A stretch of DNA of 64,000 nucleotides from Xenococcaceae cyanobacterium MO_167.B27 (GTDB taxonomy: Bacteria > Cyanobacteriota > Cyanobacteriia > Cyanobacteriales > Xenococcaceae), in the NCBI GenBank assembly GCA_030065935.1, contig JASJCP010000009.1, positions 62,001 to 126,000 of the forward strand. Direction: 5' to 3'. Shown one piece after another: positions 63,893 through 64,000 of the stretch (positions are counted from its first letter, which is position 1; every line of letters begins with the position of its first letter). Made by a program: the position numbers and the translations under genes. The notes beneath the pieces are model-generated. The model saw nothing but the letters and a program-made list of their open reading frames with translations, did no database searches and was not told where the DNA came from.

Positions 63893-64000
63893 ATGCTTGG
63901 TTATTTTCCTACTCCCTATCCTGACGAGCTACTTTATAGCGTAGTTGCCAGATATCATATCCGCAGTGGTAATAAAAGCTTTCTGCAAACTCATCAAGAA
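63893..64000 (+). CDS. TniQ/TnsD family target-selection protein (5' end only)
   Basis: 36 codons to the window edge: LGYFPTPYPDELLYSVVARY, then HIRSGNKSFLQTH. FPxPYPDELLYS.xARYH is the TniQ N-terminal motif. Given the insertion at attTn7, this is probably TnsD, which binds the end of glmS. A Cascade-linked TniQ would have the same N-terminus. The remainder is not visible. Confidence 0.85.
   Translation, partial: MLGYFPTPYPDELLYSVVARYHIRSGNKSFLQTHQE

Larger units (their letters stand above)
58984..64000 (+). mobile_element. Tn7-like transposon, glmS-proximal end to window edge (partial)
   Basis: The element starts TGTAGAATGACAATAAAGTT, 24 nt after the glmS stop, closely like Tn7 ends (TGT, then GACAATAAAGTC). 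Three identical 19-bp TnsB-type sites follow, then tnsA (split), tnsB, tnsC and the start of tniQ/tnsD, all pointing away from glmS as in Tn7. The far end and cargo lie beyond 64000. It is either a prototypic Tn7-like element homing to glmS or a CRISPR-associated transposon that also uses glmS; the window cannot decide. Confidence 0.92.

Overview
The window is chromosomal DNA of a cyanobacterium. The evidence is the magnesium-chelatase subunit chlH, the cyanobacterial photosystem II lipoprotein psbQ, COP23 and DUF3727 proteins, the very frequent HIP1 octamer GCGATCGC, A+T-rich intergenic DNA, and abundant heptanucleotide short tandem repeats. The species cannot be named from this sequence alone.

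Layout. 0.1-2.8 kb: an S9 peptidase, then debris of two-component and formylglycine-enzyme-like genes. 2.8-10.8 kb (minus strand): a two-partner secretion set, exoprotein TpsA, outer-membrane transporter TpsB, and an overlapping gene for an apparently exported TPR-CHAT protease. 11-18 kb: COP23 protein, a double-headed Ser/Thr kinase with TPRs, an inositol-phosphatase-like enzyme, a YdcF protein and a truncated glycosyltransferase. 18.6-25.3 kb: aspS, DUF3727, mltG, a hybrid histidine kinase and a small conserved-looking protein. 25.3-27.7 kb: a decayed island with a DUF433/DUF5615 toxin-antitoxin pair, hicB with a broken hicA, and a decayed second copy of the arcC 3' end. 27.9-34.9 kb: arcC with a cDPGS-like P-loop protein, a DJ-1/ferritin-like fusion lacking its nucleophile, DUF4383, PEBP, an alpha/beta-hydrolase without a nucleophile, and psbQ. 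34.9-42.6 kb: thrB, TVP38, three polyprenyl-type glycosyltransferases, and an RNase II-type nuclease with dsRNA-binding-like domains. 43-52.5 kb: phosphoglucomutase/phosphomannomutase, rhodanese, chlH, an RRM protein with a small basic partner, and pepP. 52.7-57 kb: an acquired-looking GNAT gene, a TPR-sulfotransferase, and a TnpB insertion element. 57-64 kb: glmS, followed 24 nt after its stop by the end of a Tn7-like transposon (three identical 19-bp TnsB-type sites, split tnsA, tnsB, tnsC, start of tniQ/tnsD) that runs off the window.

The most notable points are the following. (1) The Tn7-like element occupies the classic attTn7 position, but its tnsA is frameshifted by a GC-rich insertion of about 26 nt. 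(2) A dispersed about 50-bp hairpin repeat has compensatory stem changes among copies, and two copies are inserted in frame in protein genes. (3) Heptanucleotide arrays provide the start codon, stop codon or immediate leader of at least six genes. (4) A CHAT protease gene is built into a two-partner secretion operon. The cargo of the Tn7-like element, including whether it carries CRISPR-Cas, lies outside the window and is unknown.
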